Positions 43,700-52,360 of a DNA stretch of 64,000 nucleotides are shown here, piece by piece. The stretch covers positions 5,828,001-5,892,000 of the forward strand of contig NZ_CP107976.1 of assembly GCF_036099295.1 (NCBI RefSeq). The letters run 5' to 3'. Position numbers and translations under genes: made by a program. This DNA is from Streptomyces sp. NBC_00358 (lineage in GTDB: Bacteria > Actinomycetota > Actinomycetes > Streptomycetales > Streptomycetaceae). The notes beneath the pieces are model-generated. The model saw only the letters and a list, made by a program, of their open reading frames with translations. It was not told where the DNA came from and did not search any database. Within the stretch, counting starts at the first letter, position 1. Every line of letters starts with the position of its first letter.

Positions 43700-45640
43700 T
43701 CAGGGCACCTTGACCCACTGAGCCTTGCTCGGAGTGCCCTGGTCGTCCGTCACGAACAGCATGTACCAGCCGGATTCGACGAGGTCGCGGTTCTTCGGCA
43801 CCGTCACCGAGATCCCGGTCCTCGTCTTCGTGAAGTCGAGGGCGATGGACCGCTGGTCGACGTCGGTGACATGGGTGGACGCGCTCGGCCGGATCAGCCG
43901 GGCCGTCCTGATGGACGAGGTGTGCGCCGAGGTGAAGGCGGCCGAGGCGCCGCGGGCGATCGTCCTGGGACCGCCGGACAGCGAGGGCCGCGCGTCCCGG
44001 AAGAGGTAAGGCGGTGTGTAGATCTCGATGCGCTGCTCGAAGGTGGCCGGTCTGGTGTCGGCCTTGTCCGCGTAGAGCGAGTTGGAGCCGAAGAACATCA
44101 CGCGCCCGTCGGGCAGCAGGATGGAGCCCGAGTGGTAGTTGCGGCCCACCAGCGGATCGGCCACCCGGTCGAAGGTGTTCGACTTGGTGTTGTAGATCCG
44201 CGCCTGGAGGATGTTGGAGTCGCCGCGTCCCCGGTAGTCCTCGGAGCCACCGGAGACGAGGACGGTGTCGTCCGGCAGGATCGAGGACTGCGGATAGCGG
44301 GTGCCCTTGTCCAGCTCGGGCCCGTCCACGAACCTCGGGTTCCTGTCCTTCAGCTCGATCAGCCGGGTCTTCCTGCTGGACAGCCTGGACTCGCCGACCC
44401 CGCCGCCGCCGATCACCATGTACTTCTCGTCCTGTGCGGGCGGCAGCAGCACGGTGCCGGACGTCTCCATCATGTTCGGGTCGCTCAGCCCCGGGACCTT
44501 GGTGAAGGTGTTGCTCGCCAGATCCCAGACACCGGGGTCGCGGCCCACGTCGTCGGGGCCGTAGCCGGCGTTCGAGCCCGAGTAGAAGAGCTTGCCGTTC
44601 TGCATCAGCGAGATCGCCGGGTAGGTCGGGAACTGCCGGACGCCCTTGGTGTACGTCCACTTCTTGGTCTTCGGGTCGAAGACCTCGTTCTTGCCCGGGA
44701 CGAGCTGGCCGATCTCGTCCAGGCCGGAGAGGGAGAGGACCTTGCCGTCGCCGAGGGTGGTCAGCGTCGGATACCAGCGGGCCTCGTTCATCGGGTCGAC
44801 CTTGATGTACCTCTCGGCGACCGGATCGAACTCGTAGGCGTCCCGGATACCCTGGAAGTCCTTCTTGTCCAGGGCGAGTTTCTGCGCGATGCCGTAGGTG
44901 TTGCGGGCGTCGGTGCCGGTCAGGCCCTGTATCCGGTAGTTGTCCTGGGTGCCGGTCTCGTACTTCTGGCCGCTCCGGTGCGCCTCGACGTAGATGCGCC
45001 CGAGACCCGGGTCGTTGCGCAGGAACGCCCCGGTCGCCCTGTCGAAGACCTTCGTGGCGCGCGGCACGAGCACCGGGTCCTTCGACACGAACGTCTTCCC
45101 GTTCTCCTTGCCGGTGAACCGGGTGCCCGCGGGCAGCGTGACGGGCTTGTCCGGGTTCTCGTTGTGGACGACCATCAGGCCGCCGGCCTTGGTGACGTCC
45201 CCCTTCAGCGTCTCGTACCGCTTGGTGCCGCCGGCGATCAGCAGATTGCCGTTGGCGAGCTGGGTGTGGCCCGTGCAGAACAGGTCCGCGGGCGTCGGGA
45301 TCTTCTTGATCGTGCCCTTGACCGGGTCCCAGACCCGGGTGTCGAACCTCTTCGCGTCGAAGTTGTCCTGGTTGTTGCCGGAGCCCGCGATCAGCAGGAC
45401 CTTGCCGGTGTGCAGCAGGGCCGCGTGGATCGTGTTGAGCCGGTACCGCGCCGGGAAGTCGATGATGTCCCAGTGGCCGTTGTCGGCTTTGTACTCCGGC
45501 TTGTTGATCGTGTACTGGTGGTACCTGTACGTTCCGAAGCGGTACAGCCACGGCCCGTTCATCCCGGCCAGCGCGAGCACCACCACCGCGGTCACACCGA
45601 GGCGGCGGGCCCGGCGGCGACGGCCACCGTCCTCCGTCAT
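43700..45640 (-). CDS. glxA: GlxA galactose-oxidase-like copper radical oxidase
   Basis: A 646-residue membrane-anchored protein with one N-terminal helix (L-G-V-T-A-V-V-V-L-A-L-A-G), a seven-bladed kelch propeller and a C-terminal DUF1929 domain. Copper/radical residues match galactose oxidase: Cys in D-L-F-C-T-G-H near 120, an aromatic R-W-Y-P near 287, Y-H in N-Y-H-S-G near 502, and His in S-T-H-V-T-D near 591. In S. lividans, GlxA acts with CslA in glycan deposition at growing tips. The ATG overlaps the cslA stop (ATGA). Confidence 0.93.
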   Translation of the reverse strand: MTEDGGRRRRARRLGVTAVVVLALAGMNGPWLYRFGTYRYHQYTINKPEYKADNGHWDIIDFPARYRLNTIHAALLHTGKVLLIAGSGNNQDNFDAKRFDTRVWDPVKGTIKKIPTPADLFCTGHTQLANGNLLIAGGTKRYETLKGDVTKAGGLMVVHNENPDKPVTLPAGTRFTGKENGKTFVSKDPVLVPRATKVFDRATGAFLRNDPGLGRIYVEAHRSGQKYETGTQDNYRIQGLTGTDARNTYGIAQKLALDKKDFQGIRDAYEFDPVAERYIKVDPMNEARWYPTLTTLGDGKVLSLSGLDEIGQLVPGKNEVFDPKTKKWTYTKGVRQFPTYPAISLMQNGKLFYSGSNAGYGPDDVGRDPGVWDLASNTFTKVPGLSDPNMMETSGTVLLPPAQDEKYMVIGGGGVGESRLSSRKTRLIELKDRNPRFVDGPELDKGTRYPQSSILPDDTVLVSGGSEDYRGRGDSNILQARIYNTKSNTFDRVADPLVGRNYHSGSILLPDGRVMFFGSNSLYADKADTRPATFEQRIEIYTPPYLFRDARPSLSGGPRTIARGASAAFTSAHTSSIRTARLIRPSASTHVTDVDQRSIALDFTKTRTGISVTVPKNRDLVESGWYMLFVTDDQGTPSKAQWVKVP

Positions 45641-47586
45641 TTGTCACGTCCCCCGAGGGCGATCCGCACGGTCTGGTCGCTCTCCCCGTGCGCGGCGGCC
45701 CAGCCGGGCCGGTGCCGCGGCGCGTGCGCGGCGTGCCGTTCCCTCGGTGGCGCCGACGCCTGCTGCGGAACGCGGACGTCCCCGGGCACCTCCGGCGGCC
45801 GCTTCCGCTCCTGGCGCACGCTCCAGCGCCAGGCGAGGATCGGCGAGGCGGTGATCAGCAGGGCGAAGACCGCCCAGACGATCATCGCGGGGTGGGCGTG
45901 CCCGAGAGTGAGACCGGCGGTGATCGAGCCGGCGAAGACGAGGATGAAGAACAGATGGATCCGGAAGGTCCCGAACAGCGTGTCGGGGCTGGCCGAATCG
46001 CCCTTGGGCGTCACCACGAAACGGCTCCTGCGGCGCAGCACCGCGTCCATCAGCGACCGTGCGTAGACCGGCGCGGACAGCGCGGACATCACCATGCCCG
46101 CCACACCCCCGGAGCCCTCCGGCTCGTGCGGCGAGACGTTGTGGCGGCGGTTCCAGACGTACAGGCCGATCTGGAGGGCGGAGGCGTTGCCGTACAGCAT
46201 CAGCCAGACCGTCGGGTCGATGTTCACGCCCGACGCGCCGAGTCCGAGGAACAGGGTGCAACTCAGCGCCGCGAGGATCCAGTTGAGCGCGGACATCGGG
46301 TAGAAGACGATCATCATCGTGTAGTTGAAGAGCTTGCCCGGAGGCATCGAGAAGAAGCCCTTCCAGTACTGCTTGAGGATCGTCTCGTAGGTACCGCGGG
46401 ACCAGCGCAACTGCTGCGTGAAGAAGTCCGTCCAGGCGGCCGGTCCCTCACCGACGGCCAGGACGTCCGGCGTGTACACGGACTTCCACTTCCTGCCGCT
46501 CTCCGGGTTCCTGGCACGGTGCATCTCGAAGCCGGTCGCCATGTCCTCGGTGATGGAGTCGTACAGGCCGCCGATCTGCTTCAGCGCCTTGATGCGCACG
46601 GCGTTGGAGGTGCCCACGAACATCGGCGAGCCGTAGAAGTTGCCGGCCCGCTGGATGAGGGCGTGGAAGAGGAACTGCTGCGACTCGGCGGCCTTGGTGA
46701 TGGGGTTGTCGTAATTGCCGTACACCTGCGGGCCGATGACGAAGCCGACGTCCGGGTCGCGGAAGAAGCCGAGCATCCGCTCCAGGTAGTTGGGCAGCGG
46801 GACATGGTCGGTGTCGACCGAGGCGAAGTAGTCGTAGTCGTCGCCGTGGGCCTCCAGCCAGGCGTTGTAGTTGCCGTGCTTGGTCCTGGCGCGGTGCGGG
46901 CCCTTGGCCTGGTTCCACCGCGCGACGCCCTTGCGGGTGAAGTGGTGCACGCCCAGGCGCGCGCAGACCTCCTTCACCTCGGGGTCGTCGCCCTCGTCGA
47001 GGAGCCAGACGTGCAGCAGTCCCCGGTGACGCAGCTCGACAGCGGCCTCCAGCGTCCTCGTCACCATGGCCAGCGGTTCCTTGCCGGGGACGAACGAGGT
47101 GAGGAAGGCGACTCTCGTGCCGGTCTCGGGCACCACCGGGACCGGGTCGCGGGCGACCAGGGTGGCGTGCGCGTTGGACAGCACGTTCATGCAGCGGAAG
47201 AACTCGATCAGACCGATCGAGACCAGCATCACGGTGTCCAGCGCCGGCAGCAGGTCGTAGGAGGGATAGTCGCGCTCGGTCCAGTGCTCGGGCTGGAGCA
47301 GCCAGCCGAGCAGGATCAGCGAGAGGAGCGGGGCCGCGCCCAGCATGAGCGCCGCCCGGACGCGGTGCGGCTCCTGCGACAGCAGGGAGCGGTACCGCAC
47401 GGTGTACGGCTTGCCCGGATCGGGCTCGGTGAGCGGACCGGCGAGCCTGCTGTAGTGCTCGTAGTCGTACTTCGGCAGTGTCTTCTTGATCTTCCGGAGG
47501 CTGTTGTCCGGATGGTGCGGTGAGCGGAGCCGGGCCGTCTCCGTACTGTCGGATTCCTTTCGGGCGCCCGTAGGCGTCGACGTCAT
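45637..47586 (-). CDS. cslA: CslA cellulose synthase-like GT2 glycosyltransferase
   Basis: A 649-residue membrane processive glycosyltransferase. Two N-terminal helices (about 80-135) are followed by the GT2 domain with D-E-G-D-D, S-V-D-T-D-H-V near 255, T-E-D near 347 and the processivity motif Q-Q-L-R-W near 393, then several C-terminal helices and a Pro/Arg-rich tail. CslA makes a beta-glucan at hyphal tips and forms a complex with GlxA. No PilZ domain is visible, so c-di-GMP control is not indicated. The gene starts the cslA-glxA operon. Confidence 0.93.
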   Translation of the reverse strand: MTSTPTGARKESDSTETARLRSPHHPDNSLRKIKKTLPKYDYEHYSRLAGPLTEPDPGKPYTVRYRSLLSQEPHRVRAALMLGAAPLLSLILLGWLLQPEHWTERDYPSYDLLPALDTVMLVSIGLIEFFRCMNVLSNAHATLVARDPVPVVPETGTRVAFLTSFVPGKEPLAMVTRTLEAAVELRHRGLLHVWLLDEGDDPEVKEVCARLGVHHFTRKGVARWNQAKGPHRARTKHGNYNAWLEAHGDDYDYFASVDTDHVPLPNYLERMLGFFRDPDVGFVIGPQVYGNYDNPITKAAESQQFLFHALIQRAGNFYGSPMFVGTSNAVRIKALKQIGGLYDSITEDMATGFEMHRARNPESGRKWKSVYTPDVLAVGEGPAAWTDFFTQQLRWSRGTYETILKQYWKGFFSMPPGKLFNYTMMIVFYPMSALNWILAALSCTLFLGLGASGVNIDPTVWLMLYGNASALQIGLYVWNRRHNVSPHEPEGSGGVAGMVMSALSAPVYARSLMDAVLRRRSRFVVTPKGDSASPDTLFGTFRIHLFFILVFAGSITAGLTLGHAHPAMIVWAVFALLITASPILAWRWSVRQERKRPPEVPGDVRVPQQASAPPRERHAAHAPRHRPGWAAAHGESDQTVRIALGGRDK

Positions 47587-47987
47587 GAGTCATCCCCCCG
47601 CACGCACGCTCGGGTGCGTGTTCGTCGGTTCTCGTCCGCCCGCTCGGACCCCCCTGGACCGTCACGGACGCGTGCACTGGCCGGCCGGCGTCACATCGGT
47701 TCATTCACACCGTACGGACATGAAACGACGGCTCTCCGGTCGCGCGACGCCCCCCTCGGCATCGTTCATGGGCGGGCCCCCAGCCCCCCACAGCCGCGAC
47801 CGGCCCTACCCCCGACTGTCTCAACTGTCCTGAATCGACAGCCCTTCGAAGCACAGGGTTCTACGTCGTCCAGCATGATCGCAAGATGCGAAACGCGGTG
47901 TTAACCGGTCATACGCGTTCATTGGGACGCGAGTACGAAAAGGGGACACGGCTCCGGGTCGGCGGACCGTCTCGCGGGCATGACGAA
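47587..47987. other. Upstream region of cslA
   Basis: About 400 bases before cslA with no gene. The section near 47860-47930 is less GC-rich and is the likely cslA promoter region, but the exact boxes are not clear. Confidence 0.45.
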
Positions 47988-48015
47988 GGGCCCCCTCGTT
48001 CGTACGAGGAGGCCC
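47988..48015. terminator. Hairpin terminator after tRNA-Lys copy 1
   Basis: Twelve-nt arms with one mismatch around TCGT, 10 nt past the tRNA 3' end on the minus strand. Confidence 0.75.
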
Positions 48016-48024
48016 TCCGGTCGG

Positions 48025-48098
48025 TGCGCCGCCAGGGACTCGAACCCCGGACCCGCTGATTAAGAGTCAGCTGCTCTAACCAACTGAGCTAGCGGCGC
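48025..48098 (-). tRNA. tRNA-Lys (CTT)
   Basis: A 74-nt cloverleaf: acceptor GCGCCGC / GCGGCGC, D-arm GCTC/GAGC, anticodon stem GCTGA/TCAGC around CTCTTAA (anticodon CTT), T-arm with TTCGAGT, discriminator A. CCA is not encoded. It is identical to the copy at 55945-56018. Confidence 0.97.
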
Positions 48099-48283
48099 CT
48101 GCTGACGCGAAAACTCTACCTGACCCGCGGGGGTGCTCGTGACCGCGGGGGAGGGCTCCATGGCAGGTGGGGGCGGTCACGTACATCATTCGGACCGTCA
48201 ACGTGCGCCACCGGACGTCAGTTGAGAAACTGACGAATGTGCAGAATTGCGGACATTTCTATCTGGAGCGTGAAGGGCGTCGC

Positions 48284-49627
48284 ATGAAGACTCCGGTATT
48301 CGAGGAACTCGATCCCTCGGGTGACTGCGACTGCCCCGGATGCGTTCACTGGCGGCGCGTCCTGCCCCTTTCCTCTCCCTCCCGGCCCCGGCCGTCCGGT
48401 CCACCGGGCCGTCAGGCTTCCCTCGCCCACGTTCTCGGCCTCGCCGGGATGGCGCGAACCCCCATGGCCCTCGCGATGGCCGCCACGGCGGGCACGGTCC
48501 TCGGCGCGCTGCCGGCGGCCGCCGCCGTGTACGGACCCGCCCGGCCCGGCGTTCCCCCGGCCGACGAACACGACACCCCCCAGGGCCACAGGGCACCGCT
48601 GCACGGCCCGGCCGGGAAACCGGCGCTGCCCGCCAGGCCGGACACGGCGGTCCGGGCGCCCGCCACCACCCGGGCCGCGATCATCAGCCGGGCCATGACC
48701 TGGATCGACGCGCAGGTGCCGTACAGCATGGACGACTACTGGCGGGACGGGTACCGGCAGGACTGCTCCGGCTTCGTCTCGATGGCCTGGAACCTGCCGG
48801 GCAACGAATGGACCGGCAGTCTCGACAGCTTCGGCGTGAAGATCACCCGGGACCGGCTCCAGCCGGGCGACATCCTGCTCTTCCACAACCCCGACAACCC
48901 CGAGAAGGGCTCGCACGTCGTCATCTTCGGGGGCTGGACGGACTACACGCACACCCAGTACGTCGCCTACGAGCAGACGCCGCCGAACGCCAGGAAGAAG
49001 TCCACCCCGTACGCGTACTGGACGAACTCGGACCACTACGTGCCCTATCGCTACAAGGGGATCACCGAGGGCGCGGGCGGTCCGCTGCCGTCCACGTCGA
49101 CCCGCTATCCGGGGGCCGCGTACTTCGGGACCGGCGCGAACAACGCCTACGTCACCCAGCTCGGCCGGCTCCTGGTGGACCGGGGCGCGGGCCGCTTCTA
49201 CAGCAAGGGGCCGGGGCCGCGCTGGTCGGCGGCGGACCAGCGGGCCACCCAGGCGTTCCAGCGGGCGCAGGGCTGGACGGGGGCGGACGCGGACGGGCGG
49301 CCGGGGCCGAGGACGTGGTCGTACCTGGTCGGCAGGAAGGGCAGGAACATCCCCGCGGTGGCAGGGGGGCCGGGCGGCTCGCCCGCCGTGCCCGGCTACC
49401 CGGGGCGCGCGGTGTTCCGGCCGGGAGCGAACGGCGCCCATGTCACCCAGCTCGGAAAGCAGCTCGTCAAGAAGGGGTTCGGTACCTACTACAAGACCGG
49501 CCCGGGGCCGCGCTGGGGCGAGGCGGACCGGCGCAACGTCGAGGCGTTCCAGCGGGCCCAGGGCTGGCGCGGCGGGGCGGCCGACGGCTACCCGGGACCG
49601 GAGACCTGGCGGCGGCTCTTCTCCTGA
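48284..49627 (+). CDS. NlpC/P60-like protein with two C-terminal peptidoglycan-binding-like repeats
   Basis: A 447-residue protein. It begins with a short Cys motif (D-C-D-C-P-G-C near 14-20), then a hydrophobic stretch (M-A-L-A-M-A-A-T-A-G near 61-70). A catalytic domain follows with Cys161 (Q-D-C-S-G-F-V) and His211 (G-S-H-V-V-I-F), and two related repeats (about 268-345 and 370-447) with A-F-Q-R-A-Q-G-W and R-P-G-P/Y-P-G-P, typical of wall-binding modules. It probably hydrolyses peptidoglycan. This gene sits beside the cslA locus in Streptomyces. The ATG at 48284 has GAAGGG upstream; an earlier in-frame start is rejected. Confidence 0.85.
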   Translation: MKTPVFEELDPSGDCDCPGCVHWRRVLPLSSPSRPRPSGPPGRQASLAHVLGLAGMARTPMALAMAATAGTVLGALPAAAAVYGPARPGVPPADEHDTPQGHRAPLHGPAGKPALPARPDTAVRAPATTRAAIISRAMTWIDAQVPYSMDDYWRDGYRQDCSGFVSMAWNLPGNEWTGSLDSFGVKITRDRLQPGDILLFHNPDNPEKGSHVVIFGGWTDYTHTQYVAYEQTPPNARKKSTPYAYWTNSDHYVPYRYKGITEGAGGPLPSTSTRYPGAAYFGTGANNAYVTQLGRLLVDRGAGRFYSKGPGPRWSAADQRATQAFQRAQGWTGADADGRPGPRTWSYLVGRKGRNIPAVAGGPGGSPAVPGYPGRAVFRPGANGAHVTQLGKQLVKKGFGTYYKTGPGPRWGEADRRNVEAFQRAQGWRGGAADGYPGPETWRRLFS

Positions 49628-49688
49628 GCGGGCCGGGTCCCGCACGGCTCGTGAACACACTTCCAGGCGCGGAGGCATGGAGGCAGCT

Positions 49689-50876
49689 ATGAGTACGACG
49701 ACGTCAGACACCCCTGAGTCCGAGGGGGCGCCCTCGGTGGAACCCCGGTCCGACACGGCGGCCGAGGGCGGCGGCGGTCACCGGCCCGCTCGGCTCATCC
49801 ACAACGAGGTCACCACCGAGATCCCCGTCCATCTGCTCTTCCGCGACGACCCCGACCCGGTGTCCGTGCCGCTCGCGCCCGCCGTCGTGGGCCGTCGGCG
49901 CGGCACCGGCGAGCAGCCGAGGATCAGGCGGGCCGCGTCCGGCCGGCCGCCCCGACCGGTGCCGGAGGTCGACCCCGAGCTGGTCGAACGGCCCGCCCGG
50001 GTACTGCCCGGAGCGGCTGGTGTGCTGGCAGGGGCCTGCGGTGTGGCCGGATGTGGCCTCACCACCTGGTGGGCGGGTGTGCTGCCGCCCGCCGTGCTGG
50101 CGGCCCTGGAACTGCCCGGGTCGGCGGGCGCCGGGCTCGGGCCCGCGCAGTGGGCCGCGTACGCCGGGGCGGGTGCCCTCGGCCTGTTCGGCTTCGGCGG
50201 TCTCGCCCGCGGCCGGACCGGGCGGGCCTGGGTGCTCGGTCTGTTCGGGCGCTATCGCGGCACGGTCCGGCGCACCGGTCTGATGTGGCTCAACCCGCTG
50301 GTGCTGCGCCGCCGGGTCGACGTGCGGCTGCGGCACTGGCGCAGCGAGCCGATGTCCGTGGTCGACGCGAACGGGGTCGAGTTGCGGGTGGTCGTCCTCG
50401 TCGTGTGGCGCGTCAAGGACACCGCGCGGGCCACGCTCGCGGTCGACGACCACCGGACGTATCTGCGCGAGTGCGTGGAGGCGGCCCTGTCCCGGGTGCT
50501 CTCGCAGTTGCCGGCCGAACTGCCGCCCGCCGTGATCAGGGACCTGACCCTGCGCAACACGGACGCGGTCGGCGAGGCGCTGACCCGGATGGTGGCCGCG
50601 GACACGGCCCCGGTCGGCCTGGAGGTGTTCTCCGCGCAGCCGACCCGGATCGAGTACGCGCCCGAGATCGCGGCCGTGATGCAGCGTCGCCGGATCGCGG
50701 CCCTGGACGCCCAGCATCGTGACAGCGTGCTCGGCTCGGTGGTCGACTCGGTCGAGGACACGGTGACCCGGCTGACCCTGCGGGGGCTGGTCGAACTGGA
50801 CGACTACGAGCGCAAGGCGTTGGTGAAGGACCTGACGGTGGCGTTCTGCACGGGGCGCGGGGAGGTGTCGTCGTAG
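49689..50876 (+). CDS. SPFH/band-7 domain membrane protein
   Basis: A 395-residue protein with a long charged N-terminal region, two hydrophobic segments (about 103-125 and 150-172), then an SPFH domain (G-L-M-W-L-N-P-L, R-S-E-P-M-S-V-V-D-A-N-G-V-E-L, V-V-W-R-V-K-D-T-A-R-A) and a coiled C-terminus. SPFH proteins scaffold membrane microdomains. A homologous gene lies in the same order by the csl locus, so it may organise tip machinery. The ATG at 49689 has GGAGG 6 nt upstream, while an ATG 12 nt earlier has GGAGG too close. Confidence 0.83.
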   Translation: MSTTTSDTPESEGAPSVEPRSDTAAEGGGGHRPARLIHNEVTTEIPVHLLFRDDPDPVSVPLAPAVVGRRRGTGEQPRIRRAASGRPPRPVPEVDPELVERPARVLPGAAGVLAGACGVAGCGLTTWWAGVLPPAVLAALELPGSAGAGLGPAQWAAYAGAGALGLFGFGGLARGRTGRAWVLGLFGRYRGTVRRTGLMWLNPLVLRRRVDVRLRHWRSEPMSVVDANGVELRVVVLVVWRVKDTARATLAVDDHRTYLRECVEAALSRVLSQLPAELPPAVIRDLTLRNTDAVGEALTRMVAADTAPVGLEVFSAQPTRIEYAPEIAAVMQRRRIAALDAQHRDSVLGSVVDSVEDTVTRLTLRGLVELDDYERKALVKDLTVAFCTGRGEVSS

Positions 50877-50944
50877 ACCGCCGGGGCGGGGCGGACAGGT
50901 CCGCGATTGGTATGGACATGTTCAACTACCCGCAATAATCTGGT

Positions 50945-50962
50945 ACTTGGTCTAGACCTGAA
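50945..50962. promoter_or_regulatory. DasR-type operator (dre) upstream of LPMO gene
   Basis: ACTTGGTCTAGACCTGAA contains the 10-nt palindromic core GGTCTAGACC of the DasR site. A weaker TTGGTATGGACAT-like copy lies about 40 nt upstream. DasR represses chitin and N-acetylglucosamine genes, consistent with an AA10 enzyme downstream. Confidence 0.75.
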
Positions 50963-51015
50963 CACCGCGCGCACGGCTCACGGGAACATCCCCCACGTCC
51001 TCCAGGAGCGGCAGC

Positions 51016-51654
51016 ATGCGCACACGGACGAACCAGTCCCGCACCAGCAGGAAAGCGAAGACGTACGCGGCGGCCCTCGGCCTCGCCACGGCGGGCACCT
51101 TCGTGCTCTCCACCGGCGGAGCCAGCGCCCACGGCTACACCGACCAGCCTCTCAGCCGGCAGAAGATGTGCGCCGCGAACGGCGGCATCGTCGCCAACTG
51201 CGGTGACATCCAATGGGAGCCGCAGAGCGTCGAGGGCCTCAAGGGCTTCCCGGCGGCGGGCCCGGCCGACGGCCAGATCTGCTCCGGGAGCCACACCAAC
51301 TTCAGCCAGCTCGACCAGCCCAAGACCCCCGCGGGCACGGCCTGGCCGACGACCAAGGTCACCGCGGGCCAGACCTACACCTTCCGCTGGCAGTTCACGG
51401 CGATGCACGCGACGACCGACTTCAAGTACTTCATCACCAAGACCGGCTGGAACCAGAACCACGCGCTGACCCGCGCGGACCTGGAGACCACCCCGTTCCT
51501 GACGGTCCCCTACAACGGACAGCGCCCCCCGTCCACGCTCACGCACACCGGCACCCTGCCGAGCGGCAGGACCGGACACCACATCATCCTCGGGGTGTGG
51601 ACGGTCGCGGACACGACGAACGCGTTCTACTCCTGCGCGGACGTCACCTTCTGA
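51016..51654 (+). CDS. lpmP: Lytic polysaccharide monooxygenase, family AA10
   Basis: A 212-residue secreted enzyme. The signal peptide ends S-A-S-A, leaving His (H-G-Y-T-D-Q-P) as the first mature residue, which with the second His (A-M-H-A-T-T-D-F) forms the copper histidine brace. The AA10 pattern includes C-A-A-N-G-G, I-C-S-G-S-H and the C-terminal F-Y-S-C-A-D-V-T-F. AA10 enzymes oxidatively cleave chitin or cellulose. The position next to the csl cluster matches the lpmP gene of S. coelicolor relatives, and the symbol is given on that basis. A DasR-type site precedes it. Confidence 0.93.
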   Translation: MRTRTNQSRTSRKAKTYAAALGLATAGTFVLSTGGASAHGYTDQPLSRQKMCAANGGIVANCGDIQWEPQSVEGLKGFPAAGPADGQICSGSHTNFSQLDQPKTPAGTAWPTTKVTAGQTYTFRWQFTAMHATTDFKYFITKTGWNQNHALTRADLETTPFLTVPYNGQRPPSTLTHTGTLPSGRTGHHIILGVWTVADTTNAFYSCADVTF

Positions 51655-51787
51655 CACCCGCGGTCCCCGGCCCGGAGTTCTGAGCCTTCCTTGAGGCGCG
51701 GGCGCCATCGGCGCGGGTATGTTCCCCGCACGTCGACTCGACCAGGTCGGCGTGCGGGGAGCAGTATCCGACCATCGGGGGACCGTC

Positions 51788-52258
51788 ATGAGTGTGTTCT
51801 TGTACGCCGTTCCAAGCGTGATCATCGTCGTGGTGCTGCTCGGCGCGGCCGCGACGTTGCGCCGCTCGCTGGAGCTGCGCCGTGCCTGGAACAGTGGGCT
51901 GACCGCGGAGGCGCGCTGCCTGCGCTCGTACACGACGGTCAGCGGGGGCGGCAACGACACCTCGGTCCACACGACCCTGCACCACGTCTACGAGTTCACG
52001 ACGAACAAGGGCCGCGCGATCCGCTTCGAGGAGGCGCACGGCCCCTCGACGGTCGTCGAGGGCGACATCGTCACCGTGCACTACACCGCCCAGCGACCCG
52101 AGAAGGCCACGGCGCAGCCGCCGAGCCCGGTCAAGGCGGCCGCGGGCACCATCGGCATGCTGGTGTTCTTCGGCTTGATCGTCGCCTTCTGCGTCGGCTT
52201 CATGATCACCTACCACGTGGAGTCCTCGGGCGGCGATTCCTTCATGGGCGGGAGCTGA
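51788..52258 (+). CDS. DUF3592 membrane protein
   Basis: A 156-residue protein with an N-terminal helix (V-I-I-V-V-V-L-L-G-A), a central soluble beta domain with V-T-V-H-Y-T-A-Q-R-P near 95, and a C-terminal helix (V-F-F-G-L-I-V-A-F-C-V-G). This is the DUF3592 layout. The start ATG follows GGGGGACC. The function is unknown. It lies between the LPMO and an acyl-CoA synthetase on the same strand. Confidence 0.8.
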   Translation: MSVFLYAVPSVIIVVVLLGAAATLRRSLELRRAWNSGLTAEARCLRSYTTVSGGGNDTSVHTTLHHVYEFTTNKGRAIRFEEAHGPSTVVEGDIVTVHYTAQRPEKATAQPPSPVKAAAGTIGMLVFFGLIVAFCVGFMITYHVESSGGDSFMGGS

Positions 52259-52331
52259 CCGAGCCGGCCGGGCCGCCGAGTGAGGGGCCTGCGGTCCGGC
52301 CGGAGTCGGGGCGCGCACGACCCTCCCTATC

Positions 52332-52344
52332 TGACGGAGCGTCA
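52332..52344. promoter_or_regulatory. Candidate TetR-type operator TGACG-N3-CGTCA
   Basis: TGACGGAGCGTCA lies 16 nt upstream of the acyl-CoA synthetase start. Similar TGACGGAGCRTCA sequences are common before fatty acid catabolism genes in Streptomyces. Confidence 0.55.
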
Positions 52345-52360
52345 ATTACCTTACGTGTTC

